64,000 bases of DNA from Apium graveolens (taxonomy: Eukaryota > Streptophyta > Magnoliopsida > Apiales > Apiaceae), in the NCBI RefSeq assembly GCF_009905375.1, contig NC_133656.1:234307111-234371110 (forward strand), in the 5' to 3' direction. Below are positions 1 to 13,282 of this stretch, in pieces. The number at the start of each line of letters is the position of its first letter. Position 1 is the first letter of the stretch. Made by a program: the position numbers and the translations under genes. The notes under the pieces were generated by a model. That model made no database searches. It saw only the letters and a program-made list of their open reading frames with translations, and was not told the origin of the DNA.

Positions 1-807
1 GCTTCTCCCCCTATGAGAATTAACTGCTTAAAGGAGATCACCTTCGTTTACCACATCTCCCGTATAATAGGATCCGCAGATAAAAACCAATGGTACTCCC
101 CTTTTGGAAAACAACTTCTTCCCTTACTAGGAAATCACCTTGTGTTTACCACCTCTCCCGTACAATAGGATCCGTAGTTACAAACAACAATGGTGTGGTG
201 TAGTGTACATATGCTTTACCTTTTTCTTTCCTCCCTGCTATTTCTCCCCCTTAGTTGAGGAATCCTCCAAACTATTACTTAAGCTTTTATCTCCCCCTTA
301 GAGAAGGAATGTATGCCGTTGTCTGAAGGAGTTCTCATGCTTCACTTGGTTGGAAAAGAAATAACAAGTAGTTTCTCTTTCTTCCTCACTGTGAGTGTGT
401 GATTCTGTTTAGTGTACCTCACATGTGTTTCACTCTTCTCTCCACTCGTGTTTACACTCATTCTCACAGGTGTATCACTCCTCTTATAGCTCCAAAATTC
501 AGCTGTACCTGCAAGAAAAATCACCTTAGCCATCCTTAAGGAGGTCACAAGTGGTGCAATAGGAGTTCGCAAATCCCCATCCTTGTTAAACTCGTCAGAT
601 GAATCCGAGTCATAATCTACAAGTTGCTAGTTTCCCTTTTAGGGTTCCAGATTTGAATTCTGGGAAGGTAAACAATGATCCAACGAATTTAGCATAAAGA
701 TCAAAGTTCCCTTCTAATGTCTGTCAAGACATTTCCTTGTGACTCATAAGGTAATATCTGAATCATTGTCAACAAGTTGCCGATCTGCGCCTATGTCAGA
801 TCCACTA
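1..807 (-). mobile_element. Sirevirus-like 3' region fragment (tentative)
   Basis: Read on the minus strand, this stretch has three AAGGGGGAGA-type purine tracts (complement of about 1-14, 241-255 and 290-303). Upstream of them is an open stretch, about 640 down to 342, encoding an acidic then basic tail (DYDSDSSDEF... followed by RTPIAPLVTSLRMAKV). Multiple purine tracts between the last ORF and the 3' LTR are known for Sireviruses, and similar tracts occur in elements A and B of this window. No LTR or pol domain is visible, so the assignment is inferred from these tracts only. It is cut off by the window edge and by the chromovirus at 808. Confidence 0.35.
34..192. repeat. Two-copy direct repeat, unit about 94 bp
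   Basis: Two imperfect copies share ATCACCTT, then GTTTACCAC.TCTCCCGTA, then AATAGGATCCG.AG, then CAATGGT. They begin near 38 and 132. The repeat lies within the Sirevirus-like fragment. I see no coding content in it. Confidence 0.6.
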
Positions 808-3800
808 TGTGACGCCCTCCAAACCCGGGGTCTAGATTTGGGGGTCACTAGCCAATAAACTATAATAAAATAATCACAGCGGAATAATATAATAAATATG
901 ACCCCTTGCATGCAACTGGATCGATCACAGGTTATAGTATGGAACAGGCACTAATACAAACCAACTGTTATTACAAACCATGAGTCTAATTAGTTTTACA
1001 ACTTATTCAAATTTTATTACAAACCTTTATACTATTCAAGCGTCCCAAACTGTCTACCTGGAAAACACACCAAACTATTTACAAGCACTCGACTTTTGGT
1101 CAAACTTGGGACTCAAGCCTGCTCTGGCTTAGCTGAAATATTAGAATAATAAACAAGTATGAGCGAAAGAAATGCTCAGCAAGCAGTATAAAGTTTGTAA
1201 ATGAACAACAATAATAATATCTGAGTAAAATCAGAAGCTGATATAAACTTTAAAGTTTAAGCGATAGTTTAATAAAACACAATTATGCACTATGCTGTTC
1301 CTGATGATCAGTCATGAAACAACACCGGTATCCCGCAGCCATACCGTAAATATAGGTATCGATATCTCGCAGCCATACCGTACCTATTGGATATCCATGA
1401 AGAAGGCATATATTCGCCTAGCAAGATATTACACTTTCGTATAATAACTCACGCTGGACCGGTGCCTCGGTCTCTTGTGCTAACCAAGAATCAATTCACA
1501 AAACAATTTTGATTAAAGGAGTCGGATCAATGACATCCTTATCTATTCAACTCCCCATATCACATGGTCCGGAGTTATCTCAACAACTGATGGCGAAATA
1601 ACTAGAACAATTAGTTATTCGCTAATCTCAATTCAAAGTCTCACTGTATAGAGTATATCTGAATAGTATAGTTATTCACTATATATCGAATCAAAAGGTT
1701 GGTTCTAGCAGAATGATTGCTAGAATACGAGAATGTCAATAAATATAGGAATATTGATATTCAATATGCTATCAAAATATTTATAACCAGTTCTTATATT
1801 TGAATATGTAAAACAATAAGCTATTCTGAATTTAGAATAGGGGAGAATACTTGCATAATATAGTTCGAAATGAACATCACTTGAACGATAAGTGAAGTTA
1901 GGGTACTTGCCTGGTATGCTCGACAACTTCTTACTATAACTCTGCTTATAACTGCTGGCTACTATCTCCGTCTAACACTTGACCGCACTTCTTGCTACTC
2001 AATTCTATAAACAAAAGAACTATCTTACATGACAGAACCAAATTCAATCGACGTAACTATACGTCTTGACATCTACCCGATCGTTTATAACTAGCATGGC
2101 ATTTTAAAATTATAACAGATAGCATGTATATCACGTAACACGTAATCATGGTATTCGTATAACACGTACTCACATATTTCATGTAACACATAAGTCAGAT
2201 CATTAAAAAGGTACGTCTCAGTGCGTTCAGAATGAAAATCAGTTCAATAATAATATTTACCGATCAGATACCGACTCAAACTGATATATATCTCACATGA
2301 CATTGCAATACAAAAGATATTAGGACTTAAAAGTATTTTTATTGGAAGCGCAATATTTTTCTGAGTCTGTACGCGTTCGTTTCGTATTAAACGGACGAAC
2401 GGTTTAATTATTATGAATAAAATAAGAAATAAATAGATTTAAATCAATTAATAATAATATTAATTGATTTTTAAATATCAAAAGATAATTTTTAAAAACC
2501 TAAAAATAATTTTTAAGAATTATTTGAATTAATTAAAAATAATTTACATTTATTTAACTATTTATAAATAAAATTAATTGATTAATTAATTTTTAATCAA
2601 TTAATTAAATTCATAAATAATTAACTAAAATAAATTATAAATAATTAAATCAAATTAAATTATTTTTTTAAAAAAATAATAAAAGAAAACAATTTTAGGA
2701 ATTTTTAATTAATTAAGTAAATAATTTTAGAATTTTAAAATAACAAATATACGGTTTTTTTTTTTGAGATTAAAGGAAATGATTTTGAAAATAAAAGAAA
2801 GATTTTTGATTTTTTTTTTATATATATAAACAGAAAACTCCACAAACAGTTCTGAGAAAGGGGGTTGGGGAAATAAAAGATTAAAGCCGGGTTTTTGCTT
2901 AAAACAAACGGGTCGGGTCATGGGTCGGAGCCGGGTTACCGGGTTGGGGAAGAACAAACCGGGTCGCCGGAATCTGGGTTTGAACCCAGAAACCGGTGAC
3001 AATCCGGTCACCTTCCTCGTTATCCGGCGATGCCTAATTACAGCCCAAACAACGAATTTCAGTTCAATTTCAATTGCAAATCAACCCAGCACCATTCTAA
3101 CATACAAAATCAGCATCAACAACTAGAAATAAACGATCCACCATTAAATCCGTCGAATTCGACCATAACTCCGGTCAAAAACCGACGACCATAATTCGGT
3201 AACCAAACTTAGCGATTAATATAGCAAATTGAAGCTGAAGAACACAGGAATTCAGTACCGCCATTCAATTGAATCACCAATCCATGTAAATCTCAAACAA
3301 ATCGATTAAATAAACAAGAAAACGACGAAGGTCGTTTTTGAGATTCACCGTACCTTAATTAACGATTTAGGTGTCAAAATGACGGGCTCGAGACGAGCTT
3401 TGATTTGATATATAGATCGTCAGCAACGGATTCTTGAAGCTTCTGAAACTGAACAATCTTTGGAACGAAATTAAGAACCCTAAAACCTAATTCCCAAATT
3501 GATTTTCTGATTTTATATATATATTTTTTTTTATAAAGTATGAAAACAAAATAAAATAAAACGGTTAAAATCTGCTATTTATATTATCGAAAAATAATAC
3601 CCCAAAAATCAAATAAGAGTGTTTTTTATCCCTAAATTACAATAATTAAGCCCAAAAATAATAATTATGGGGAATAATTTTAAAAACAATAAAATACAAA
3701 ATTAATGTCAAAATTCCCAAAAATTGTGAATAATTCAAAAATACAAAAATAAAGGGTATTTGAAGTACGAATAATTTTATAAAAATAAAAACATCGATTT

Positions 3801-4157
3801 TGTGGGGTTTGTCGTCCCGGTGGGGTCCCGGTCCGTTGATTTTTGGAAAACAAAAACGATCCCTAAATTACCAGAAAATCCCGAAAACATGTAAAATACA
3901 TTCAAACGCACATAAAATGAAATAAAACAGGTATCTTAATAAAGATGCTAATAATACGCGTCCCGATTGCAAATAAGTTCTTATAATTGTAATTTAAACA
4001 TATTTTTAATCAATCGAAAAAAATTTCTGGCCCGCACAAAAACACACATAACAGTTATAACATCTCATATTATAGCAACAATTACTTTAAATTTATAAAA
4101 CACACAATATTTATTTATTTAACATATAATATTCACATAATTTTCCCGGATATTACA
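808..4157 (-). repeat. T1 3' LTR (3350 bp)
   Basis: Long terminal repeat, nearly identical to 9225-12580. On the plus strand it begins TGTGACGCCCTCC and ends CCCGGATATTACA; on the element strand it starts TGTAATATCCGGG. It holds a very AT-rich block (about 2400-2830), a GC-rich CCGGGT-rich block (about 2885-3010) and a doubled CCCGCAGCCATACCGTA motif (about 1330-1383). Short open frames inside it occur identically in the other LTR and are not genes. Confidence 0.95.
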
Positions 4158-4160
4158 TAC

Positions 4161-4172
4161 TTCCCCCCTTAA
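4161..4172 (-). other. T1 polypurine tract
   Basis: The complement reads TTAAGGGGGGAA, three bases upstream of the 3' LTR in element orientation. This is the expected plus-strand primer position for reverse transcription. Confidence 0.85.
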
Positions 4173-4196
4173 CAGGATTTTGTCCTCATAATCAGC

Positions 4197-7100
4197 CTAG
4201 GAAAACAAATGAGGATACTCGGATTTCATTTCGCTTTCCAACTCCCAAGTCGACTCTTCAACCTTGGGATTCCTCCACAAGACTCGTACTAAAGATACAG
4301 ACTTATTTCTAAGTACTCTTTCTTTCTTATCTAAAATCTGCACTAGTTGCTCTACAAAAGACAAATCTTGCTGAATCTCGATTGGCTCGTATTCTATCAC
4401 ATGGTTCGAATCAGGCAAATAACGCTTCAACATTGACACGTGGAACACGTTGTGAATATGCTGCATGTGAGGGGGTAACGCTAATTCATAAGCAACCTTT
4501 CCCACACGCTTCAAAATCTCAAAAGGACCAACATAACGCGGACTCGGCTTTCCTTTCTTCCCAAATCTTGATAGACCTTTCCAAGGAGAAACTTTTAACA
4601 GCACTGCTTCACCAACTTCAAATTCCATATCCTTTCTGACAGGATCAGCATATTTACGTTGACGATCTTGAGCTGCTGTTAATCTTTTCCGAATGAGTTC
4701 TATTTTCTCCTTTGTCTGCTGGATCAATTCTGGACCCAAAATCTTTCTCTCACCAACTTCTTCCCAACATATTGGAGATCTACATCTTCTCCCGTATAAG
4801 GCTTCGTAAGGCGGCATCCCAATGCTGGCATGATAGCTGTTGTTGTAGGAGAATTCAACTAATGGCAAATGCTCGTCCCAACTCCCTTCAAAATCTAGTG
4901 CACATACCCTCAGCATATCTTCAATAGTCTGAATCGTCCTTTCACTTTGACCGTCCGTCTGCGGATGATACGCGGTACTCATGTTCAGCTTCGTTCCGAG
5001 ACAATCTTGAAAACTTCTCCAAAATCTTGAGTTAAATCGAGGATCTCTGTCTGAAATTATGGATACTGGAACTCCGTGTCGGGTCACAATTTCCTTAAGA
5101 TATAACCGAACCAATTTATCCATTGAGAATCTTTCATTGATAGGAAGAAAATGCGCTGACTTCGTCAATCTATCGATAATAACCCAAATAGCATCATGAT
5201 TCGCCCTGGTCCTCGGTAATCCAATTACGAAATCCATCGCGATATGCTCCCATTTCCATTCTGGAATGTCCAATGGTTGTATCAGTTCACTGGGCCTTTG
5301 ATGTTCCGCTTTGACTCGCTGGCAAGTGTAACACTTACTTACCCATTCTATAATTTCTTTCTTCATGCTTGGCCACCAAAAGTTTTCTCTTAAATCTCTA
5401 TACATCTTCATACTTCCGGGATGAATTGAGTATCTGGAGTTGTGAGCGTCTCGAAGAATTTCATCTTTCAGCTCGGCTATGTTGGGTATCCATATTCTGG
5501 AAGAAAATCTTAATATCCCTTTATCATCCTTTTGACTCCCTATTTCTTCTCCTGTCAAACTGTCTCGTTCATGGCTCATTACTTCTTCCTGACATCTTCT
5601 TATTTTCTCTAATAGTTCTGGTTGAAAAGACATTGCACACAATACCTTTGTAGACATACTTAGGATACTAACCTCTATTTCTAGCTTCTCAATTTCCTTG
5701 ATCAACTCCTCAGATGAAGTTATCATATTTAATCTTTCTTTTCTGCTCAGCGCGTCGGCCACCACATTTGCTTTGCCTGGATGATAGTTAATAGTACAGT
5801 CATAGTCCTTGATCAATTCTAGCCATCTTCTCTGCCTCATGTTCAATTCCTTCTGGGTGAAGATATACTTTAAACTCTTGTGGTCCGTGTAGATCTCACA
5901 CTTTTCCCCATAAAGATAATGCCTCCAAATCTTCAATGCAAACACTATAGCTGCCAATTCTAGATCATGTGTTGGATACTTTTCTTCATGTGGTTTCAAC
6001 TGTCTTGAAGCGTAGGCTATCACCTTGTCATGCTGCATCAAAACACATCCCAGTCCTTTGTACGATGCGTCACTATAAATTACAAAATTTCCTTGATCAT
6101 CTGGCAAGACTAGCACTGGAGAAGATACTAATCTATTATTTAATTCTTGAAAACTCTCCTCACACTTCTTATCCCATTCAAATTTCTGGTTCTTCCTGGT
6201 GAGCTTTGTCAATGGCGTAGCTACCTTTGAAAAATCTTGCACAAATCTCCTATAGTAACCTGTCAGTCCCATGAAACTTCGCACTTCTGTTGGTGTTTTT
6301 GGCCTCTCCCAGTTGATTATGGCTTCAATCTTTGTTGTATCTACTTCCACTCCTTTATTGCTAATCACGTGCCCAAGAAATCGTACTTCTTTTAACCAAA
6401 ATTCTCACTTGGAAAACTTTGCGTATAACTTTTCTTGTCGTAGTATCTCCAGAACTATCCTCAAATGCTCTGCGTGCTCTTCTTCTATTTTGGAATAGAT
6501 CAAGATGTCGTCTATAAACACGATCACGAATTTATCCAAATACTTCTTGAATACTCGATTCATTAGATCCATGAAAGCTGCTGGTGCGTTGGTTAATCCA
6601 AATGCCATCACTAGAAACTCATAATGCCCATATCTGGTTCTGAATGCGGTATTCGGAATGTCTTCAGGCTTGATCTTCAGTTGATGATATCCGGATCTTA
6701 AATCAATTTTAGAGAACCATACAGCGCCTCACAATTGGTCAAACAAATCATCGATCCTTGGTAACGGGTACTTGTTCTTAATGGTTAGCTTATTCAGTTC
6801 TCGATAGTCGATACACAACCGCATACTTCCGTCCTTCTTCTTGACAAATAGTACTGGTGCGCCCCATGGGGATATACTGGGTCTTATAATTCCTTTCTCT
6901 AGAAGATCTTGAAGCTGAGTTGCCAATTCTTTCATTTCCACTGGTGCCATCCGGTACGGAGCCTTAGAAACTGGTTCTGTTTCGGGTGCTAGATCAATTG
7001 TAAACTCAATTTCTCTATCGGGAGGTAATCCTGGTAGATCGTCTGGAAAGACATCTGAAAACTTCTTGACAACTGGAATTGCTTCTAATGCTGGAACTGC

Positions 7101-8763
7101 TTTGCTGGTGTCTACCACATGAGCCAAATATGCCTCACAATTCTGACGCAATAACTTCTTCACTTGAGCGATCATTAAGAACTTCTTCACTTGTTTATTC
7201 CCCCGAAATATCACTTTCTTCTTACTATCCAAAGTTTGAAGTCTTACTTTCCTATTCTTACAATCAATCTGAGCATTATTTTCTGACAACCAATCCATTC
7301 CTAAAATAACATCAAATTCTCCCAACTTAAAAGGTATTAAGTTGGCATAGAAATGATGTCCTCCTACCTCAATATCACACCTCGGGCACACTCGGTCGAC
7401 GAAAACTTAATCCTTATTAGCTAATTCTATCATTAATGCTTGTTCTAACAACTTAACTTCACAATGCAGTTTATCGACAAAATCTTGAGAAATAAATGAC
7501 CTTGTAGCTCCAGAATCAAATAGAACTTTAGTATCTACGGAGTTGACTGGAAGCGTACCTGCAACCACGTCAGAACTCTGAACAGCATCCTGCATAGTCA
7601 TATTGAATGTTCTGGCTTTTGGCTGGTTCTTGACTGGTGCTCCTTCAATCCTTGGCACACCTTGAGATGATGGTCTTGCAATCCTTGGAACATTTACACT
7701 TTGTGCTTGCTCTTTGCAGTTGTTGGCATAATGTCCTGTCTTTCCACATCGGAAACACGTAACTTCTGGCATCTGATTGCGGCACTCATGTGCATGATGT
7801 CCCTTCATAATGCACTTGTAGCACACAGAATTAGCTTTGCAAATCCCAGAGTGTTTCCTGCCACAAAACTTGCAATCTGGCATTGGTGGATGATTGGACC
7901 TCTGCTGATTTGAATTCTGAAAATGGTTGCCTTGTCCTCCATTTCCTGATTGTGGTCTCTTGAATCCCACATTCCTATTACCCTGAAATCCTGGTCTTTT
8001 GTTGAAACGGCCCTGAAAATTACTTGACTGCTGACCTTCCTCCGAGGTTTCCATTTTCCTTTTCTTCCCATCCTTTCCTTTCCGAGACAGGTCACTCCTA
8101 CTTTCGATCACCATTGCTTTCTGAACCACTGCCACATATGAAGTCAACTCAAACATGGCCACTCTGTTCTGAATCCAAAATTTCAATCCCTGTTCAAACC
8201 TTCTTGCTTTCTTTTCATCTGTATCAACCTGGTCTGGCACAAACCTTGCCAATTCAGTAAACTTAGCCTCAGTACTCAGCCACAGTAAGATCACCCTGGG
8301 TCAGATTCAAGAACTTAATCTCCATTTGATTCTTCATATACCTCGGGAAATACTTCTCCAGGAACAACTCTGTGAATCTCTCCCAAGTTATAAACTCACC
8401 TCTTTCCAATGCTCGCGTGGATTCCCACCAATAGTTCGCCTCGCCCTTTAAAAAGTAGCTTGCAAACTTGGTCTTCTGCTCAGTTCCTGCTCCGACTAAT
8501 TCAAAAGCCTTTTCCATCTCCTTGAGCCATGCGTTAGCTTCCACAGGATCAGCACTTCCTTTGAACTCAGGTGGCTTCACTGCTTGAAACTGCTTAAAAG
8601 TCACAGCAGGTGGTGCTGCTGCTTGCTGCTGCTGTTGCTGTTGTTGCTGCTGCGTAAGATGTAACATCTGTTGCTGCATCAGTCCCAACATCTGGATAAT
8701 CGCTGGATCCGTATAGCTCTCGGTACGATCCTCTCCTGAATTATTTCTTCTCTTTGGTGCCAT
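4197..8763 (-). pseudogene. T1 gag-pol polyprotein (broken)
   Basis: Single gag-pol polyprotein read from 8763 down. Gag begins MAPKRRNNSGED with a glutamine run (about 8625-8660). A CCHC knuckle CYKCIMKGHHAHEC is followed by a second, CFRCGKTGHYANNC. Protease carries DSGAT (about 7504-7518). RT has the catalytic FIDD (about 6505-6520). RNase H follows, then integrase with an HHCC finger and D-D-E residues ([23 protein letters not shown]). A GPF module (RYVGPFEIL) and a C-terminal chromodomain ([14 protein letters not shown]) end at 4197. Lesions: an extra base after VAEY near 8270 (frameshift); a stop after ANKD near 7405; a stop after FDQL near 6728; a stop after KFSK near 6402. Everything else is intact. 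Chromodomains of this group are thought to guide integration into heterochromatin. Confidence 0.93.
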
Positions 8764-9206
8764 TATTCTGGTAAGAAACAAGCAATATATATAATAATCT
8801 GTCAAGCATTGTGTCAAATATGTAGCAATTCCTTATCATATTAAAGTTCGCAAACACTATCTCTTCTCAAAATATCATAAACTTGCTACCATATTAACAC
8901 AAGCGACATAATTATCACATAATCCTGTTTATTATCTCGAGAATAATAACATAAAGAAAATTTACTCCGAATTATCCAAACCTTTTAAATCCTTGCTCGA
9001 AATCTTAACTAAACCAACAAAATAGCAGGGTAATGACACAAGGCCTAAAGCTAAATGCAAAACAGGAAACCTAAACAACTTAACTACAACCTAACCCAAT
9101 AACCTAAATTTAATCCTATAAAAGCTAAACTACACGCGCCTATCTTATGTGATCTTCCTATGACTCATCTATGACAATCATATGCCTGTTTCAGTGACCA
9201 TAACCT
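8764..9206 (-). other. T1 5' untranslated leader
   Basis: Stretch between the primer-binding site and the gag start codon, AT-rich, with no long open frame. It is the expected place for packaging signals, but I see no specific motif. Confidence 0.7.
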
Positions 9207-9222
9207 GTAGCTCTGATACCAA
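9207..9222 (-). other. T1 primer-binding site (initiator Met tRNA)
   Basis: The complement reads TTGGTATCAGAGCTAC, two bases inside the 5' LTR. This matches the usual plant initiator-Met priming sequence TGGTATCAGAGC. It also fixes the right-hand LTR as the 5' LTR. Confidence 0.92.
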
Positions 9223-9224
9223 CC

Positions 9225-12200
9225 TGTGACGCCCTCCAAACCCGGGGTCTAGATTTGGGGGTCACTAGCCAATAAACTATAATAAAATAATCACAGCGGA
9301 ATAATATAATAAATATGACCCCTTGCATGCAACTGGATCGATCACAGGTTATAGTATGGAACAGGCACTAATACAAACAAACTGTTATTACAAACCATGA
9401 GTCTAATTAGTTTTACAACTTATTCAAATTTTATTACAAACCTTTATACTATTCAAGCGTCCCAAACTGTCTACCTGGAAAACACACCAAACTATTTACA
9501 AGCACTCGACTTCTGGTCAAACTTGGGACTCAAGCCTGCTCTAGCTTAGCTGAAATATTAGAATAATAAACAAGTATGAGCGAAAGAAATGCTCAGCAAG
9601 CAGTATAAAGTTTGTAAATGAACAATAATAACAATATCTGAGTAAAATCAGAAGCTGATATAAACTTTAAAGTTTAAGCGACAGTTTAATAAAACACAAT
9701 TATGCACTATGTTGTTCCTGATGATCAGTCATGAAACAACACCGGTATCCCGCAGCCATACCGTAAATATAGGTATCGATATCCCGCAGCCATACCGTAC
9801 CTATTGGATATCCATGAAGAAGGCATATATTCGCCTAGCAAGATATTACACTTTCGTATAATAACTCACGTTGGACCGGTGCCTCGGTCTCTTGTGCTAA
9901 CCAAGAATCAATTCACAAAACAATTTTGATTAAAGGAGTCGGATCAATGACATCCTTATCTATTCAACTCTCCATGTCACATGGTCCGGAGTTATCTCAA
10001 CAACTGATGGCGAAATAACTAGAACAATTAGTTATTCGCTAATCTCAATTCAAAGTCTCACTGTATAGACTATATCTGGATAGTATAGTTATTCACTATC
10101 TATCGAATCAAAAGGTTGGTTCTAGCAGAATGATTGCTAGAATACGAGAATGTCAATAAATATAGGAATATTGATATTCAATATGCTATCAAAGTATTTA
10201 TAACCAGTTTTTATATTTGAATATATAAAACAATAAGCTATTCTGAATTTAGAATAGGGGAGAATACTTGCATAATATAGTTCGAAATGAACATCACTTG
10301 AACGATAAGTGAAGTTAGGGTACTTGCCTGGTATGCTCGACAACTTCTTACTATAACTCTGCTTATAACTGCTGGCTACTATCTCCGTCTAACACTTGAC
10401 CGCACTCCTTGCTACTCAATTCTATAAACAAAAGAACTATCTTACATGACAGAACCAAATTCAATCGACGTAACTATACGTCTTGACATCTACCCGATCG
10501 TTTATAACTAGCATGGCATTTTAAAACTGTAACAGATAGCATGTATATCACATAACACGTAATCATGGTATTCGTATAACACGTACTCACATATTTCATG
10601 TAACACATAAGTCAGATCATTAAAAAGGTACGTCTCAGTACGTTCAGAATGAAAATCAGTTCAATAATAATATTTACCGATCAGATACAGACTCAAACTG
10701 ATATATATCTCACATGACATTGCAATACAAAAGAGATTAGGACTTAAAAATATTTTTATTGGAAGCGCAATATTTTTCTGAGTCTGTACGCGTTCGTTTC
10801 GTATTAAACGGACGAACGGTTTAATTATTATGAATAAAATAAGAAATAAATAGATTTAAATCAATTAATAATAATATTAATTGATTTTTAAATATCAAAA
10901 GAAAATTTTTAAAAACCTAAAAATAATTTTTAAGAATTATTTGAATTAATTATAAATAATTTACATTTATTTAACTATTTATAAATAAAATTAATTGATT
11001 AATTGATTTATAATCAATTAATTAAATTCATAAATAATTAACTAAAATAAATTATAAATAATTAAATCAAATTAGATTATTTTTATTTTATTTTTAAAAT
11101 AATAAAAGAAAACAATTTTAGGAATTTTTAAATAATTAAGTAAATAATTTTAGAATTTTAAAATAACAAATATACGGTTTTTTTTTAGATTAAAGGAAAT
11201 GATTTTGAAAATAAAAGAAAGATTTTTGATTTTTTTTTTTATATATAAACAGAAAACTCCACAAACAGTTCTGAGAAAGGGGGTTGGGGAAATAAAAGAT
11301 TAAAGCCGGGTTTTTCCTTAAAACAAACGGGTCGGGTCATGGGTCGGAGCCGGGTTACCGGGTTGGGGAAGAACAAACCGGGTCGCCGGAATCTGGGTTT
11401 GAACCCAGAAACCGGTGACAATCCGGTCACCTTCCTCGTTATCCGGCGATGCCTAATTACAGCCCAAACAACAAATTTCAGTTTAATTTCAATTGCAAAT
11501 CAACCCAACACCATTCTAACATACAAAATCAGCATCAACAACTAGAAATAAACGATCCACCATTAAATCCGTCGAATTTGACCATAACTCCGGTCAAAAA
11601 CCGACGACCATAATTCGGTAACCAAACTTAGCGATTAATATAGCAAATTGAAGCTGAAGAACACAGCAATTCAGTACCGCCATTCAATTGAATCACCAAT
11701 TCACGTAAATCTCAAACAAATCGATTAAATAAACAAGAAAATGACGAAGGTCGTTTTTGAGATTCACCGTACCTTAATTAACGATTTAGGTGTCAAAATC
11801 ACGGGCTCGAGACGAGCTTTGATTTGATATATATATCGTCAGCAACGGATTCTTGAAGCTTCTGAAATTGAACAATCTTTGGAACGAAATTAAGAACCCT
11901 AAAACCTAGTTCCCAAATTGATTTTCTGATTTTATATTTTATTATTTTATTTTTTTATAAAGTATGAAAACAAAATAAAATAAAACGGTTAAAATCTGCT
12001 ATTTATATTATCGAAAAATAATACCCCAAAAATCAAATAAGGGTGTTTTTATCCCTAAATTACAATAATTAAGCCCAAAAATAATAATTACGGGGAAATA
12101 ATTTTAAAACAATAAAATACAAAATTAATGTCAAAATTCCCAAAAATTGTGAATAATTCAAAAATACAAAAATAAAGGGTATTTGAAGTACGAATAATTT

Positions 12201-12580
12201 TATAAATATAAAAACATCGATTTTGTGGGGTTTGTCGTCCCGGTGGGGTCCCGATCCGTTGATTTTTGAAAAACAAAAACGATCCCTAAATTACCAGAAA
12301 ATCCCGAAAACACGTAAAATACATTCAAACGCACATAAAATCAAATAAAACAGGTATCTTAATAAAGATGCTATTAATACGCGTCCCGATTGCAAATAAA
12401 TTCTTATTATTGTAATTTAAACATATTTTTAATCAATCGAAAAAAAATTCTGGCCCGCAAAAAAACACACATAATAGTTATAACATCTCATATTATAGCA
12501 ACAATTACTTTAAATTTATAAAACACACAATATTTATTTATTTAACATATAATATTCACATAATTTTCCCGGATATTACA
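9225..12580 (-). repeat. T1 5' LTR (3356 bp)
   Basis: Partner of 808-4157, with the same ends and scattered substitutions and small indels, mainly in the AT-rich block near 10980-11110. It lies next to the primer-binding site, so it is the promoter-bearing LTR. I did not count the divergence. Confidence 0.95.
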
Positions 12581-12608
12581 TTCTTGCTTCATTGTTAAGG
12601 GACTAACA
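12581..12608 (+). repeat. 28-bp tail of an element-B-family LTR
   Basis: This stretch ends GGGACTAACA and matches the end of the element B LTR at about 61224-61251 with few differences. After this point the two sequences diverge, which marks the LTR edge. No primer-binding site follows, so this is probably the end of a 3' or solo LTR cut by T1. The rest of that LTR is not on the other side of T1. Confidence 0.6.
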
Positions 12609-13282
12609 AATATAAATACATAATTTATTTCATTTTTCATCATATATAGTTTTAAATTTTAATTACCAAATTAATGATAAATTGCAAAAATTTTTATTTA
12701 AAAATTATTGTAATATGATGAAATTGTTTAAAATTGTTTTGTAGTAAAATCACAATAAAATCACAATTATCCAAAATTATTGCACAATAGAATCAAATTT
12801 AAAATCATTTTTTTTTCAAAGTTCAATTATTAAACTTTTTATTATATTTAAATATATAATTATCATTCTACGTTAGCAATAAATTTGATAAAATTTTATA
12901 ATAGAATGAAGGTATAAAAAGGGTATTCTATTGAAAAAGACATATATATATATATTTAAAAAAAATCATTTTTAATATGTTGTATTATCTTAAGATTATT
13001 AGTGATTGTACTTATTTACGGTCTAGTTTTAAAGTTGCCTAATTATTACAAAATGATAAAATTTTAACTTATCAAAAAAATATTTTAATTATATATATTT
13101 TAATTTAAACAACTTTCAATAAAAATAATTATTGAACATTATCAACCACTCAACCACAAACAGGTTAATCTTATCATTCAGAAATTTAAATAATTTTATC
13201 AAACGGTCTTATTCATTACTGTTCAGATTATTAGTGATTCAGAAATTTTAACTATTCAGAAAATTTTGTTCAGATTTAACAA
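12609..13282. other. AT-rich stretch, no gene seen
   Basis: Very AT-rich, with homopolymer runs and a short (TA)n at about 12943-12955. There is no supported open frame, LTR end or primer-binding site. It lies between the LTR tail and the first open codon of element A. A deletion junction must lie here or at its edge, because element A has no pol. Confidence 0.6.

Larger units (their letters stand above)
808..12580 (-). mobile_element. T1: Ty3/Gypsy chromovirus, Tekay-like, near full length
   Basis: Complete LTR retrotransposon on the minus strand. The two long direct repeats (808-4157 and 9225-12580) end in TG/CA. The initiator-Met primer-binding site abuts the right LTR, and the polypurine tract abuts the left LTR. 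Domain order gag-PR-RT-RH-INT-chromodomain, LTRs over 3 kb and the gag start MAPKRRNNSGED fit the Tekay clade; the clade call is from recognition, not a tree. The polyprotein has one frameshift and three stops. The flanking 5-mers (CACTA left, TTCTT right) do not match, so the expected target-site duplication is absent. The flanks belong to different elements, which suggests recombination or a deletion after insertion. Confidence 0.93.

Noticed and set aside
2885..3010. GC-rich block as a CpG island of a host gene
   Set aside because: It lies within an LTR and recurs in the other LTR; no gene follows.
1720..3126. Open frames on both strands in the T1 LTR, repeated at 10137-11545
   Set aside because: They occur twice only because the LTR is duplicated; no start context, codon bias or known domain.
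9207..9222. tRNA gene
   Set aside because: Only a tRNA-complementary priming site; no cloverleaf around it.
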